Below are positions 39,128 to 47,505 of a stretch of DNA of 64,000 bases, piece by piece. The stretch's first letter is position 1. Every line of letters begins with the position of its first letter. The notes beneath the pieces are model-generated. The model worked only from the letters and a program-made list of their open reading frames with translations, had not been told where the DNA came from and did no database searches. The DNA comes from Deltaproteobacteria bacterium (lineage in GTDB: Bacteria > Myxococcota_A > UBA9160 > UBA4427): assembly GCA_002691205.1 (NCBI GenBank), contig NZHD01000020.1:28995-92994 (forward strand), read 5' to 3'. A program made the translations under genes and the position numbers.

Positions 39128-40426
39128 ATGCCTCGACCTCTTCGCGTCTGCTTTATCGCTTACCGGGGGAACATGGCCTGCGGTGGCCAAGGGATCTATC
39201 TCTATTTTTTAACCCGAGAGTTGGCACGACAGGGAATAGAAGTCGATATCATCGTCGGCCCACCCTACCCCGACAGCATGCCATTTGCCCAAAATGTCCA
39301 ACTTCTGCCGAATCAAGAACATTGGGCCCGATGGTTCACCCGAGACTACGCGGGCATGATTCCGGCGGAGCGAGGACTTTCCGCCTTGTCGCCCCTCCAT
39401 CTCTATGAGCTTGGAGCCAGTCGATTAGGCTTTCTTCCTGAACCTTTTGCGTTCAGCCTACGCGCATTTCGCGCCCTAGCCAGTCGCCTCCGAAAAGGCG
39501 AACGATGGGATCTCGTACACGATGTTCAATGCCTCGGGTACGGAGTGCTCGGCCTCAAGGCCATGGGACTCCCTGTTGTCACAACAATTCATCATCCTCT
39601 CACAGTAGATCGACGAGCCTCCTTTGTCCGCGACGAAACCCTAAGAGATGCCGTCGGGACGATGTCCTTCTATCCCATCGGAATGCAATCATTCGTGGCA
39701 AGGCGAATCGACCGGATCTTCACTTCGTCCAACGAAAGCGCAGCCACCATCGCACGTGATTTCAAAGTCAGGCCCAGTCAGATCCACAACATTTACAACG
39801 GGTTGGACACGGACCTCTACTCTCCAGACGAGTCTGTGCCTCGTGATCCTTACCGACTCCTCTGCGTAGGGAGAGCGGCGGATCCAAACAAAGGCATTCG
39901 AAACCTCATACGTGCGCTCGCACTCATGCCCCCCGAACTCAAGTTGACGTTGGTGGACAATGACCACCCCGGCAACGAAGTCTTCAAGTGGGCGCGCGAA
40001 CTGGGCGTTGCAGACAGACTTCACGTCACAGGACGTATTGCAACAGAGTCGCTGGTGGACCTATACCGGGGCTCGGCCTTGACTCTTGTCCCATCCCATT
40101 ATGAAGGATTCGGACTGCCTGCGGCTGAGTCCATGGCGTGCGGGACACCGGTAGTGGCCTCCCGGGCGGGGGCTCTCCCCGAGGTTATGCATCTCTGCCA
40201 AGGCGGCCTTCTTGTCGAGAGAGACTCACCGGAAGCCCTCGCACAAGGTGTCAAAGAACTCATGTCCTCCGCCGACGAAAGAGATCGCCTAGGCCGAACC
40301 GGGCAAAAAAGGGTCGAAGCCCATCTCTCGTGGCGCCAGATTGCGCGAGTCACCGCTGAAGGTTACGCCGAGGTTCTCGAGGAACGCAAAGGGCTGCCCA
40401 CAACTACAATCACGTCGGACAACTGA
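39128..40426 (+). CDS. GT4-family glycosyltransferase (copy 2, paralogue of 37189..38448)
   Basis: GNMACGGQGIYLYFLTRELARQGIEVDIIVGPPYP; NIYNGLDTDLY; VPSHYEGFGLPAAESMACGTPVVASRAGALPEV. Confidence 0.93.
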   Translation: MPRPLRVCFIAYRGNMACGGQGIYLYFLTRELARQGIEVDIIVGPPYPDSMPFAQNVQLLPNQEHWARWFTRDYAGMIPAERGLSALSPLHLYELGASRLGFLPEPFAFSLRAFRALASRLRKGERWDLVHDVQCLGYGVLGLKAMGLPVVTTIHHPLTVDRRASFVRDETLRDAVGTMSFYPIGMQSFVARRIDRIFTSSNESAATIARDFKVRPSQIHNIYNGLDTDLYSPDESVPRDPYRLLCVGRAADPNKGIRNLIRALALMPPELKLTLVDNDHPGNEVFKWARELGVADRLHVTGRIATESLVDLYRGSALTLVPSHYEGFGLPAAESMACGTPVVASRAGALPEVMHLCQGGLLVERDSPEALAQGVKELMSSADERDRLGRTGQKRVEAHLSWRQIARVTAEGYAEVLEERKGLPTTTITSDN

Positions 40427-41157
40427 GGCCATTGTCGTCCGAGTCGCCCCATCCAGCGGACGGCGCGTCCCGAAGCCGATTCAGGTAAACGAGCCATCGT
40501 TTTCGACCAACCCGGCATCCCCCAGCCCATGGAAACGCCCTCGACGCTCTCGATCTTTAAACTCGCGCTGGCTTGATCGCGAATCAGATCAATCTCATAA
40601 CGTGTAAAGTGATCGCTGGGCGCATCGTATCCTCGACGCTCCCGAACCGGCCCCCAGCCCAGCGTATCTTGCCTGAAGTCATCCACGGCTCGGCCCACAC
40701 GGCAAGCCAAGGACTCGAAGTTCGCAATGGCCAGCACCACGCGCCCTCCCTCTCGAGTGACCCTGGCCATCTCGGCGATCGCACGATCAGGGGCATCAAA
40801 GTGATCCATGGCCCCCTTGCAAATGCACGCGTCAAAACTCCCGGTATCAAAGGGAAGGCGATCCGCCCAGCCTCGCACCCAAAAAGGCATCGGCCCCTCT
40901 CGATCCTCTGCAAAAAGCTGAGCCATTCCGGTCATTCGATGAGAAGGCTCCGCCCCGACCACCGTTGCCCCACGCTCGGCCAACGACAACGAGTCCTGGC
41001 CCACGCCGCTCGCCACATCTAAAACACGAGTACCGGGTCCGGCCTGAGTTGCATTTAACGTAATCTCGGTCATCTGATCAAACAGGAATTCACTGTCTGG
41101 CGTCAATCCTGTTGGGATGACATCACTCATGTCGCGATCAAGGTCCACCACTCTCAT
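40363..41157 (-). CDS. Class I SAM-dependent methyltransferase
   Basis: RVLDVASGVGQDSLSLAERGATVVGAEPS; CICKGAMDHFDAPDRAIAEMARVTREGGRVVL. Confidence 0.88.
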   Translation of the reverse strand: MRVVDLDRDMSDVIPTGLTPDSEFLFDQMTEITLNATQAGPGTRVLDVASGVGQDSLSLAERGATVVGAEPSHRMTGMAQLFAEDREGPMPFWVRGWADRLPFDTGSFDACICKGAMDHFDAPDRAIAEMARVTREGGRVVLAIANFESLACRVGRAVDDFRQDTLGWGPVRERRGYDAPSDHFTRYEIDLIRDQASASLKIESVEGVSMGWGMPGWSKTMARLPESASGRAVRWMGRLGRQWPQLSDVIVVVGSPLRSSRTSA

Positions 41158-41288
41158 GAGCTAGACCCTAGCCTCTTTCGAGCGTCTCTGTCGGCCGAAA
41201 GAGACTAGACGGCCCACACGCAGCCCGCTCGAACGAGAGACATCAATGAATACTTTCCTCCGGTTCCCACCGACGGTATCGTCTCTCA

Positions 41289-42569
41289 GTGGCCCAATCC
41301 AAAACATCGGAAAAAGAGAAAAACGCACTGAGTTCTTCTATTCGCAACGTAGGTGCCCATGCCAGCGACTGGATCCGATCCTTCCGCCTCATCTATCTGG
41401 CCGTATTCGTCTTCATTATCCTCTACATTACGACTGTGCGGGTGGCCGAGTTCATGCTTGACGACCATTTCCAAGCAGTCGCAGATCAATCCGTCACCAT
41501 CACGAATTTAGAGCGGCCCATCGCTCTGCAAATCAAGCAGAACATGGAAAAAGACGTCTCGGAATCTAATTGGGTTGTCTACGGCGGAGTCAAAGTCAAC
41601 TCACTGATTCTGGGGAGCGACGGAATCACATGGATTTACGTGCAAGGCCAGATCGAACCACAACCGGACGGACTTCCCCCCACCGATGTTCTCCGTCAGG
41701 CTGTAGAACTCCTGCCGGCCACAGCCTCGGTCTCCGTCACTGTGCCGCACAACTCCCTATTGGCCAATGCCATTCTGATTACTTATGCCTCCATCCTTCT
41801 ATGGGGGCTTTACCTCAACAACCGCTCCAATCAACGCCGCTATATTCGCGAACTCGATTCAGCGCGGAGTACCCGTGACGAGGCGGCAAGCCGGGCCGTC
41901 AGCATCGAGCAAGAACTTCAAGAAGCCCGCAAAAAGCTCACACATGTCGAGCCCAGTGAAAAAGCTATGGCGCAAGAAATTTCAGTCCTTCAGCATGAAC
42001 GCAAAACACTACAACGAAAACTCACGGGACTTGCTGCCAGAGAGGAAGAGCTACGCAGCCAAGCCGAAGAGGCCGTCTCTCTTACTCAAGAAGTACAGGC
42101 CCTTGAAGACCTCCTTGAAGAAGCGGGCAACGACATCGAATCCAAGGACGAGGAGATTACGGAATTAAGCAAGCACTTAAAAAGTGCGTCCCGAATCGCC
42201 GCCAGTTCGACCAAATCAAAAGTTGGCGAATCTCTGGAACGTCGCTTGCGGACCCTCTACAAGAACCTTGAAATCGACGATCATGCCATCGACACGATGG
42301 TCGCACTCCGGGACGAGATCATGAAGCTCAAAGCCGAAGAGGGCCTGAAACGCCTCAGCGAAGAATCAGAAAACGTAGGGGTCCGCAGAAAAGTCGGCGG
42401 GCTTCCCGGCTATCTCAACGTTTTTGAACTCGGCTTCGCAGGAAAGGGGCGAATTTACTATGCCCGCGGAAAGCAGAGGCACTTCCGGATCCTTGCCATC
42501 GGAGCCAAGAACTCTCAAGACGCAGACCTGGACTATCTACGCCGTCTCAGCCGAGAGGATATGAGCTAA
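41289..42569 (+). CDS. Two-TM membrane protein with extracytoplasmic loop, cytosolic coiled coil and C-terminal RelE/HigB-like domain
   Basis: TM LIYLAVFVFIILYITTV; TM ANAILITYASILLWGLYL; coiled coil ~aa 190-310; C-terminus LNVFELGFAGKGRIYYARGKQRHFRILAIGAKNSQDADLDYLRRL resembles RelE-superfamily 'RIYY...GKNSQ..DI' patterns. Confidence 0.7.
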   Translation: MAQSKTSEKEKNALSSSIRNVGAHASDWIRSFRLIYLAVFVFIILYITTVRVAEFMLDDHFQAVADQSVTITNLERPIALQIKQNMEKDVSESNWVVYGGVKVNSLILGSDGITWIYVQGQIEPQPDGLPPTDVLRQAVELLPATASVSVTVPHNSLLANAILITYASILLWGLYLNNRSNQRRYIRELDSARSTRDEAASRAVSIEQELQEARKKLTHVEPSEKAMAQEISVLQHERKTLQRKLTGLAAREEELRSQAEEAVSLTQEVQALEDLLEEAGNDIESKDEEITELSKHLKSASRIAASSTKSKVGESLERRLRTLYKNLEIDDHAIDTMVALRDEIMKLKAEEGLKRLSEESENVGVRRKVGGLPGYLNVFELGFAGKGRIYYARGKQRHFRILAIGAKNSQDADLDYLRRLSREDMS

Positions 42570-42711
42570 GGCTGTGCTCCAATCAAAGAGGGAAGTGGCA
42601 ACGCGGCATAGCCTTCAAATCTAGACGATCCCAAGGCTTCAAAAGAGCAACAGAGTGCTCCACGACGCCATTTTGTTTTGTGAGATGACCTCCCGCCGAG
42701 TGCGCTCTTTG

Positions 42712-44727
42712 TCATTCAAGGTCAAGAGCCTCGGCAGGCACTTCGAAAGGAAGCCACACCGTAAAGCGCGCACCCTCACCTGGAGGGCTTTCCACACTGA
42801 TCTGGCCTCCGTGGCGCTTCACGATTCCGTAGGAGGTCGAAAGTCCCAGGCCCGTGCCCATCCCTACTTCTTTAGTCGTATAAAAAGGGTCAAAAATTCG
42901 CCGAACATCTGCTTCGCTCACGCCGGTGCCGGTGTCGCTGATCGAAACCTCAATCCCCTCTTGCCTTCGATGGGTTTGGATCCGAATCAGCCCTATGCCC
43001 TCCCCTCCTTGAAGTTTTTCTTCAATGGCTTGGTATGCGTTGACGAGCAAGTTCATAAACACCTGCTTCAACTCCATCGGGTAACAGAGCAGATCGGGCA
43101 GATCGTCATACTCTTTCTTCAATTCCACCGAGTGCTTCATCATGGTCCATACAATATTGGCTGTCGTATCCACGCATTGATTCACATTGGCCGGCGTACG
43201 TTCAGCAGTTCCCTTGTGCGAAAAATCCCGTAGATCGGAAACGATATGGCGGATTCGATCGGAGCCCTCTAAGGACTCCCGTACCGCTGAGCCGAAATCT
43301 TTTCGGAGGAAGTCTACATCCAACCTTGAGTTCAACTCATTCAGCGAGCGTAAAGCCGCCATTGAAGCGCTCGACAGATCCTCCGCTTCAAAGGCCTGTC
43401 TTAAAGAATTGACCGCTTCAAGATATTCGCCCAACTCTCCAAGGTACTCTGTCATCTGGGACAAATTCGCGTGAATGAAACCCACCGGGTTGTTAATTTC
43501 ATGCGCGATGCCGGCCGCAAGTTCGCCGATAGAGGCCATTTTTTCTTGCTGCAAAACTTGGCGTTGCAACTGCTTGATCTCTGTCAAGTCCTGAAATATT
43601 GCCACTGCTCCTTCCACTCGGGTCCCGGCATCCGCCAGAGGAGTGCATGAAACTCCAACAGGAATCGACACGCCCATCTCCGTACGAATCATTGTCTCTT
43701 GGCCCTTGAAGCGAAGACCTTGGCTCAGGGTCCGACCGATCAGCGAAGTTGGCCGGTCCCCCGAGAGAAACCATTCATCAACTGAACGACCGATCAAGGA
43801 TTCAACGTCCGTCCCCAGGATTTCCGCCGCCGTTGAATTCGCGAAAGTCACACGACCATCGAGCCCAACGACCAGTAAAGCACTATTGATGCTCTGAATA
43901 ATGTTGGCATTGTACCGCTCCGCTTCGCCGAGCCTTCGGCTTAACGAGTCCGTCTGGGTCACATCTGTGAAAGCCAGCAGAGTATGGCCGCGATCGTCCA
44001 AGGGTCTCGAACGAAGGTCGAAGACGCGAGACCTCCCTTCGGAGTCGACGCTGCGCGCGACCTGAGAGACTCCTTCGACTTCCGAGACCGTCGAATCAAG
44101 CAAGCCTTCCAAACCTACATTCTCAACCAGATCCAATGGCAGCAGCTCCAAAATAGGTCGACCCAACGCCAGACGTCCAGGAACTCCAAAAACACGACTA
44201 AATTCGGGATTCACATCCACCACGCGCCCCTCTTTATCTGCAACAGCGAGAGAAACGGGAAGCTCGCTCACGATGGCTTCATTGAGCTTTTCTAGCCACA
44301 GGAGTTTATCGTGGGTCTCAGTCCGATCGCGCAACTGTCGCCAGCGTCGAACCTGTTCGAGCACCACCAGAGGGAGAACCTCGCCGTAATCCTGGCCAAA
44401 CCGAACACAATCAGCAGCGCCGTGGCGAAAGACATCAAACGAATCCTGCTCGGTGGCGTCCTCGGGCACGACGACCACCACAGGGGGCCCTTCAGCCACG
44501 AGTTCTTCGAGAATTTTCTCCACCCAGGCCCTGGAGCAACGGTCTAAAACCACGACATCCAGAGACGCCTGCGCAGCGTGGGCCAAGCAGGTCTTCAAGT
44601 CGGAAGATCGAAGAAGCTCGACTTCGGCCCCGATTCGATTTAAAGCAAGAATGGAATCCGACTCATCAGAGCCAGGTTCAAAAGGATGCAATACAGCAAT
44701 CCGAACTATGCTTCCGACTGATTCCAA
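42712..44727 (-). CDS. Hybrid sensor histidine kinase: atypical receiver-like N-terminus, PAS domains, HisKA, HATPase_c
   Basis: GIAHEINNPVGFIHANLSQM; VFMNLLVNAYQAIEEKL; GMGTGLGLSTSYGIVKRHGGQI; two PAS-like segments. Confidence 0.92.
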   Translation of the reverse strand: MESVGSIVRIAVLHPFEPGSDESDSILALNRIGAEVELLRSSDLKTCLAHAAQASLDVVVLDRCSRAWVEKILEELVAEGPPVVVVVPEDATEQDSFDVFRHGAADCVRFGQDYGEVLPLVVLEQVRRWRQLRDRTETHDKLLWLEKLNEAIVSELPVSLAVADKEGRVVDVNPEFSRVFGVPGRLALGRPILELLPLDLVENVGLEGLLDSTVSEVEGVSQVARSVDSEGRSRVFDLRSRPLDDRGHTLLAFTDVTQTDSLSRRLGEAERYNANIIQSINSALLVVGLDGRVTFANSTAAEILGTDVESLIGRSVDEWFLSGDRPTSLIGRTLSQGLRFKGQETMIRTEMGVSIPVGVSCTPLADAGTRVEGAVAIFQDLTEIKQLQRQVLQQEKMASIGELAAGIAHEINNPVGFIHANLSQMTEYLGELGEYLEAVNSLRQAFEAEDLSSASMAALRSLNELNSRLDVDFLRKDFGSAVRESLEGSDRIRHIVSDLRDFSHKGTAERTPANVNQCVDTTANIVWTMMKHSVELKKEYDDLPDLLCYPMELKQVFMNLLVNAYQAIEEKLQGGEGIGLIRIQTHRRQEGIEVSISDTGTGVSEADVRRIFDPFYTTKEVGMGTGLGLSTSYGIVKRHGGQISVESPPGEGARFTVWLPFEVPAEALDLE

Positions 44728-45092
44728 GTCGAATCGCCCCCTACTCTTAAAACGCCGTTAACGTAACGGAGTCATTCAACCACGACCAACTCAGCCTCGG
44801 CTGCCTCCACATTAGAGACAAGAGTGAACACCTGTCTCGAAGAAGAACAATGAAGGTCCAACGACTCGACACCCCACATGGGGTTCCGGGTCGCGAGCCC
44901 GGAGGTGACTTTGGGCCCCTCCTCCTCTCCTAGGCTCTTTCGAGCACGCTTCCGCCATGTCCACCTGGGCCACTCACCCGTCTGACTTTGGTACCAAAGC
45001 GAACACCCCCACCGCACCGATCGGTACACCTTCAAGCCTGGGCGGCTTCGCTTCAGTGTTTTTCGCCCTCCCGTGGCGACAAAAAAACATCA

Positions 45093-45127
45093 ATTAAATT
45101 CTTTCTCGACCGCTTTTAGAATTTAAT
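45093..45127. repeat. Inverted repeat ATTAAATTCT-N15-AGAATTTAAT (candidate upstream activating site)
   Basis: Perfect 10-bp arms seen directly; centred about 160 bp upstream of the predicted sigma-54 TSS. Confidence 0.6.
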
Positions 45128-45178
45128 CCAGGATCCGTGAGTCAAATTTACTTAATAAAAACAATTACTTAAAGGAAA

Positions 45179-45227
45179 ACTCGATTAAAAACGAGTCGGC
45201 CGTGCGACTCAGCACCGCAATTTTTTT
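45179..45227 (+). promoter_or_regulatory. Overlapping mutually exclusive hairpins followed by T7
   Basis: ACTCG/CGAGT, GAGTCG/CGACTC and GTGC/GCAC stems share bases; TTTTTTT at 45221-45227. Confidence 0.4.
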
Positions 45228-45243
45228 CACTTCAGGAACCAAG

Positions 45244-45260
45244 TTGGCACGTCTCGTGCT
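45244..45260 (+). promoter_or_regulatory. Sigma-54 (RpoN) promoter TTGGCACG-N4-GTGCT
   Basis: Matches tTGGCACGnnnnTTGCw except one T->G, with correct GG/GC spacing; 92 bp upstream of the sigma factor start. Confidence 0.75.
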
Positions 45261-45351
45261 TTACCTAGGCACATCTGACAAAAAGTGTGGATGGGGAATC
45301 CACTCAATCGATTTTTAGTTCGGACGAATCCGAACAGGGGGAGCGAACATC

Positions 45352-46143
45352 ATGGCCATGGCAATTCTAGAACAACCACAAGAGAACCTACAAGAGCAAC
45401 CGTTCGACTGGACCAATATCTCGCCGAGCGAAAAGGAAGAAATTATTCTTGAGCACAACTCGTTGGTTCGATACATCGTGAACCGAATTGCGGTCAGACT
45501 GCCTTCGCACATCGACCTCGATGACCTTCACAGCACAGGGGTCATCGGACTCATGGACGCCATCGATAAGTACGACCCCTCTAAAAATTGCAAATTTAAA
45601 ACCTATGCCGAATTCCGAGTCAAAGGAGCCATTCTTGACCAACTCAGATCTCTTGACTGGGTTCCGCGAAGTGTGCGGCAGAAAGGTCGAAAGCTTGAAC
45701 AGGCGTATGGCGAGATCGAACAGCGTCTCGGACGCACAGCCTCAGAAGAGGAAGTCGCGGACTCCCTAGGACTTGAGATGGATAAGTTTCATACAATGAT
45801 GAACCAAGTACGTGGAACGTCTCTCGTTAACCTTGAAGAAGTTCGAGGGACGAACGCCGACGGAGAGCGGACCGGATCATTCAGCGACATTATCGAAGAC
45901 CCGAATGCAGAAAATCCCTTCGACAGTCTCAAGCAAATCGAAACCAAGAACGTCATCTCAGACACAATTGGTGGACTGCCTGAAAAAGAACGACTCGTAG
46001 TCTCACTCTACTACTACGAAGACCTCAACATGAAAGAGATCGGTGGCATCCTTGGGATTACAGAGAGTCGAGTCTGCCAAATTCACACGAAGGCCATGAC
46101 GCGACTTCGAACGAAACTTAAAACCAACATCAGCATGGACTAG
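45352..46143 (+). CDS. FliA/WhiG-type RNA polymerase sigma factor (sigma-28 family)
   Basis: NRIAVRLPSHIDLDDLHSTGVIGLMDAIDKYDPSKNCKFKTYAEFRVKGAILDQLRSLDWVPRSVRQKGR; KERLVVSLYYYEDLNMKEIGGILGITESRVCQIHTKAM. Confidence 0.94.
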   Translation: MAMAILEQPQENLQEQPFDWTNISPSEKEEIILEHNSLVRYIVNRIAVRLPSHIDLDDLHSTGVIGLMDAIDKYDPSKNCKFKTYAEFRVKGAILDQLRSLDWVPRSVRQKGRKLEQAYGEIEQRLGRTASEEEVADSLGLEMDKFHTMMNQVRGTSLVNLEEVRGTNADGERTGSFSDIIEDPNAENPFDSLKQIETKNVISDTIGGLPEKERLVVSLYYYEDLNMKEIGGILGITESRVCQIHTKAMTRLRTKLKTNISMD

Positions 46144-46421
46144 AGCGAGAATCCATCTCTCCGGACGAACCCCAGCCCATGGGGCGCCAGGTTCGTCAAT
46201 GAAAGAAACCAAGGCCGAGGGCACTTCAGGCTCCATGCTGAATCATGCCCCTGGGGGGTATGGGGCCACCCCGCCCTACGGGGAGACAACTTGACCTCTC
46301 AAACCCGACGTCATCAAATAAAAACAGATCAACCCACTCGCGCGACAAGACGATAGTCAAGTCTGGGGTTACGCTCCCCTCGCCGGGGATCGATTCCGGT
46401 TCCCTTATTGCCGGAGCTTCA

Positions 46422-47339
46422 ATGGCCAAGACCATTCTTCTCGCAGACGACAGCCTCGTTGTTCAAAAACTCGTTGGCCTAAGCTTTGCCAGCGACGATT
46501 TTGAAATTGTATCCACCGACAATGGCACCGATGCCATCGAAATGGTGCGCGCATTGCATCCGCAACTGGTTCTTGCGGATGTCGTGATGCCTGGATTGAG
46601 TGGCTACGAGGTGTGCAAAGCCATAAAGAGTGAACCCGAACTGGCGGATATTCCTGTCATTCTTCTCACACGTACCTCCGAGAGCTTTAACGAAGAGCTC
46701 GCTCGTCAAATCGGAGCGAACGGACATATTACGAAGCCGTTTGAGTCACAGGCCCTGGCCGCGCAAGTTCACGCCCTCCTCGACAAAACACCGAACGAAG
46801 CAGACACCTCTGAGATCCCCCCCCTCAATATAGGCATGAGTCTAGAAGATGATCCCTTCGGACAAGGCAGCGAGACCGCCGCCCTTGCTCAAACCAGCAA
46901 TCATGCATTGCTCATTGAGCCCCTCACCGCAGATGAATTCCGAAAGGAAGACCAACTGCACAGCAGAGCTCATCCAGAGGCTCTCTACGATCGCGCTTCA
47001 GGGCCCGTGGACTCACCGGCTTCTTCATTGCCTTCGCTTGATCAATCAGCGATTCCATCCGAAACGGATTGGGACACTCACGATACGGACTCGGTGATCG
47101 ACGCTCTCCTACAGGACGAAACCAAGGCTGAGCCACCTGAAGCCCGCCTCAACCAAAGGGCCTCAGCCACCGTCCAGAAACTCGCGCAAGAAGCTTTTTC
47201 CGACCTTCCTCAACCCCTGGTGGATTCGATCATTGACCGAATCGAAGCCATCGCCTGGGAGGTTGTACCCCAGCTCGCGGAAACGATGATCCGCGAGGAA
47301 ATCAAAAAGATGAAGGGCGAATCTGAGGGCGTTAAGTGA
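46422..47339 (+). CDS. Response regulator with canonical receiver, linker and conserved-looking C-terminal helical module
   Basis: ILLADDS, LVLADVVMPGLSGYEV, GHITKPF; C-terminus LVDSIIDRIEAIAWEVVPQLAETMIREEIKKMK; internal start MAKTILLADD. Confidence 0.88.
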   Translation: MAKTILLADDSLVVQKLVGLSFASDDFEIVSTDNGTDAIEMVRALHPQLVLADVVMPGLSGYEVCKAIKSEPELADIPVILLTRTSESFNEELARQIGANGHITKPFESQALAAQVHALLDKTPNEADTSEIPPLNIGMSLEDDPFGQGSETAALAQTSNHALLIEPLTADEFRKEDQLHSRAHPEALYDRASGPVDSPASSLPSLDQSAIPSETDWDTHDTDSVIDALLQDETKAEPPEARLNQRASATVQKLAQEAFSDLPQPLVDSIIDRIEAIAWEVVPQLAETMIREEIKKMKGESEGVK

Positions 47340-47505
47340 ACCTTTGACCGAGGAGCGGTCAACCGGATGAGCATGGGTTGCCCTTACGACTTCCACCGAT
47401 CCTGACAGGTCGAGTTAAAAGGGTGCCCTAGACTAACTCGACTCCAGCCCGCATTCTCTTCTGGCTTCCTGAGTCTGTGCGCGTCACCTTTACGAAAGAT
47501 ATTAA

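Noticed and set aside
42655-43233. 192-aa + strand ORF
   Set aside because: Antisense to the histidine kinase C-terminus
44772-45035. 87-aa minus ORF upstream of the hybrid kinase
   Set aside because: No homology-like pattern, Trp/Arg-rich, weak start context; treated as intergenic
45065-45090. CGCC-N7-GGCG hairpin flanked by T5 and A7
   Set aside because: Considered as a bidirectional terminator, but the polarity is wrong (T-tract 5' and A-tract 3' on the + strand)
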